NCBI GenBank assembly: GCA_965262315.1
Contig: CBDHFJ010000124.1
Span: 1-22,923 of the forward strand
Length of the DNA: 22,923 bases
From: JBCCFK01 sp965262315
GTDB lineage: Bacteria; Actinomycetota; Acidimicrobiia; Acidimicrobiales; UBA8592
Reading direction: 5' to 3'
Numbering within the stretch: position 1 is the stretch's first letter; each line of letters starts with the position of its first letter. The notes beneath the pieces were generated by a model. That model was not told the DNA's origin, did no database searches, and saw nothing but the letters and a program-made list of their open reading frames with translations. A program made the position numbers and the translations under genes. Positions 21,565-22,923 of the stretch are shown piece after piece.

Positions 21565-22536
21565 TTAATCGATGACCGCCACGCCCCAGGGCTGCTGCCC
21601 CACCTGCACGGACTTGATGGCTTCTTCCTTGGCGACATCAATGATGGTGATGTCGTTCGAGTTGCCGTTGGTGGTCAGCAGGTATTTCTCGTCTGGGGTA
21701 AACGAAAGCTGCCAGACACGCTGCCCGACGAGGATATAGTCGAGCACCTCAAGGCTCTGCGCGTCGACCACCGCGACCCGGTTTGCCGGGCCAAGGGCGA
21801 CGAACAGACGCTTGCCATCGGAGGTCACCTTAGCGCCCACCGGCTGCAGCCACTCCGGTAGCACACCCGCGACCTCGAAACTGATCTTGCCGACCACCGT
21901 CGGCGCGCCGTCTTCGGCGATGTCCATCGCCGTGACCGTGCCGCCGATCTCGGAGGTCACGAAGAGGCGTGTCCCATCCGCCGTGTACTGCGCATAACGA
22001 GGGCGCTGATCAACCAGCACATTGTGCTTGATCTGATAGTCTTCGGTGGAGATGAAATGGGCCATGTTCGTCGTCTCGGACGTGTTGACGACGAAAGCCG
22101 CATCGGCGCTGATACCCATTCCCTCCGGTTCGACGCCGACCGGCACCTCGGCGAGAATGGTCCGCGTCTCGGTATCCGTGACCGTGACCAGATTGTCGTC
22201 TTCATTGGCAATATAGAGCGGGTTGCCGGAAGGATGGAGCACGAAGAGTTCGGGATCGGGACCGGACGGCAGCGTGAACACTTCCTTATAGGTCTCGGTG
22301 TCGAAGACTCGAACGATGTTGTCATCCGAGGCGCAGACATAGAGCAGCTTTCCATCGGGGCTGACGGTGATCCCCCGCGGACGGTTACCGCCAGGAAATT
22401 CCTCGAGCACCTCCCAGCTTTCGGTATCGACGACCGTGATCGTATTGCCCCGTTCGTTGGAGATGAAGGCCTTGCCGGCAAAGGCCGGGCCGGCGATCAG
22501 GCTGGCGAGGGTTACAGCAGTGGCGATTGTTCTCAT
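21565..22536 (-). CDS. PQQ-dependent catabolism-associated YVTN beta-propeller protein
   Basis: 323 residues from the ATG complementary to 22534-22536. A signal peptide (M-R-T-I-A-T-A-V to P-A-F-A) leads into repeated YVTN-type blades: V-V-D-T-E-S-W-E-V with R-P-R-G-I-T-V-S-P-D-G-K, V-F-D-T-E-T-Y-K-E-V, V-T-D-T-E-T-R-T-I, A-M-D-I-A-E-D-G, V-V-D-A-Q-S-L-E-V, I-I-D-V-A-K-E-E-A-I, about seven blades. The sequence matches my memory of TIGR03866, periplasmic propellers encoded beside PQQ-dependent alcohol dehydrogenase systems. A likely scaffold or sensor in alcohol oxidation; no catalytic site is visible. It is 11 bases downstream of the ABC substrate-binding protein gene. Confidence 0.9.
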   Translation of the reverse strand: MRTIATAVTLASLIAGPAFAGKAFISNERGNTITVVDTESWEVLEEFPGGNRPRGITVSPDGKLLYVCASDDNIVRVFDTETYKEVFTLPSGPDPELFVLHPSGNPLYIANEDDNLVTVTDTETRTILAEVPVGVEPEGMGISADAAFVVNTSETTNMAHFISTEDYQIKHNVLVDQRPRYAQYTADGTRLFVTSEIGGTVTAMDIAEDGAPTVVGKISFEVAGVLPEWLQPVGAKVTSDGKRLFVALGPANRVAVVDAQSLEVLDYILVGQRVWQLSFTPDEKYLLTTNGNSNDITIIDVAKEEAIKSVQVGQQPWGVAVID

Positions 22537-22547
22537 CTGGCTTTCCC

Positions 22548-22923
22548 TCAGTTGAAGGCCGTGCATTGGGATTCCGGTTTATCGAGACCGAGCGTGTCGA
22601 GCGGCGAATGCTGATGCAAAAAGCCGTCCTGCGGGCTGACACTCACCGTGATCGACCCGTCATAGAGCAGGATCGGCTGGCGCAACTGACCGTTCCATGC
22701 GCGGAAGGTCACCTTCTGCCCCTTGAACGCCGCGAGTTCGAACGCTTCCGACAGCGCATAGTCGCGTATGCCTTCAGGCGTCGCGGTGTTGGCCCGCGTC
22801 ACCGCCTCGCCAACGACACGCAGCGCCAGCCAGACATTGTAATCCTCCGGCCTGACATAACGTCCGGCCAGCGCGTCGAAACGGGTTTGATATTGCGTGG
22901 CCCCCCAGGCCTCATGCGCTCCA
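22548..22923 (-). CDS. ABC substrate-binding protein of a PQQ-dependent alcohol dehydrogenase system, C-terminal part
   Basis: The last 124 residues are present; the gene enters from the right edge. The frame reads A-H-E-A-W-G-A-T-Q-Y-Q-T-R-F, V-W-L-A-L-R-V-V-G-E-A-V-T-R, D-Y-A-L-S-E-A-F-E-L-A-A-F-K-G, W-N-G-Q-L-R-Q-P-I-L-L, and V-S-P-Q-D-G-F-L-H-Q near the end. This is the C-terminal lobe of the periplasmic-binding-like family recorded as TIGR03863, found with PQQ-dependent alcohol dehydrogenases. The ligand is not known. The adjoining beta-propeller of the partner family TIGR03866 supports the call. It is the first gene of this operon visible here. Confidence 0.85.
   Translation of the reverse strand, partial: GAHEAWGATQYQTRFDALAGRYVRPEDYNVWLALRVVGEAVTRANTATPEGIRDYALSEAFELAAFKGQKVTFRAWNGQLRQPILLYDGSITVSVSPQDGFLHQHSPLDTLGLDKPESQCTAFN

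Noticed and set aside
1..22923. tRNA, rRNA, CRISPR arrays, insertion sequences or integrase sites
   Set aside because: No cloverleaf-like, spaced direct-repeat, transposase or integrase sequence was seen on either strand.

Overview
The window looks like two different genomes joined end to end. Bases 1 to about 20,540 are very GC-rich, use GTG starts and GTGA stop/start overlaps freely, and carry many flavin/F420-type luciferase-like (LLM) oxidoreductases. At least nine genes have a TANNNT -10 hexamer only 6-8 bases before the start codon, the layout of leaderless transcripts. Together this suggests an actinobacterium, possibly of the Acidimicrobiia type (inference). From about 20,540 to the end the GC is visibly lower, stops are TAA or TGA, starts have ordinary Shine-Dalgarno sites, and the genes belong to a PQQ-dependent alcohol-oxidation accessory locus typical of Alphaproteobacteria. 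An LLM gene is cut in mid-domain at the border, so a chimeric metagenomic contig is the simplest explanation; recent transfer is the alternative.

Layout of the actinobacterial part. 1-237: start of a nitrate/sulfonate/taurine-type ABC ATPase (minus). 408-698: small TIGR03792-like protein. 727-2769: two divergent LLM oxidoreductases, the second broken by two +1 frameshifts. 2782-4252: a DMT permease convergent with a TetR regulator. 4298-4312: a palindromic operator candidate in the TetR/cupin intergenic region. 4338-6041: a cupin protein and two convergent flavodoxin-fold NAD(P)H oxidoreductases. 6143-8535: an LLM oxidoreductase translationally coupled to an amidohydrolase/deaminase. 8588-10460: a 14-helix MFS transporter convergent with a RidA-like protein.

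10,641-17,938 is the centrepiece: a tight six-gene operon with the content of the E. coli ygfM-xdhD-ssnA and yqeB-yqeC loci, the selenium-dependent molybdenum hydroxylase (SDMH) system. It encodes an FAD subunit, a 975-residue fused molybdopterin hydroxylase, an SsnA-like aminohydrolase, XdhC, YqeB and YqeC. At least seven of the eight expected [2Fe-2S] cysteines in the fused hydroxylase are replaced, although the folds and the active-site glutamate are kept. A 54-bp two-part palindrome separates the structural half from ssnA. The expected job is hydroxylation and deamination of purine-like heterocycles with a labile Se-Mo cofactor; the substrate is not visible from sequence.

17,935-20,154: a cupin gene and an MmyB-type XRE regulator on the minus strand, divergent from an alpha/beta hydrolase with an aspartate nucleophile but no recognisable catalytic histidine. 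20,164-20,540: a truncated LLM gene. After the border: an unidentified 3' coding tail on the plus strand, a hairpin, then a minus-strand operon (ABC substrate-binding protein, beta-propeller, unknown secreted protein, PepSY-like protein).
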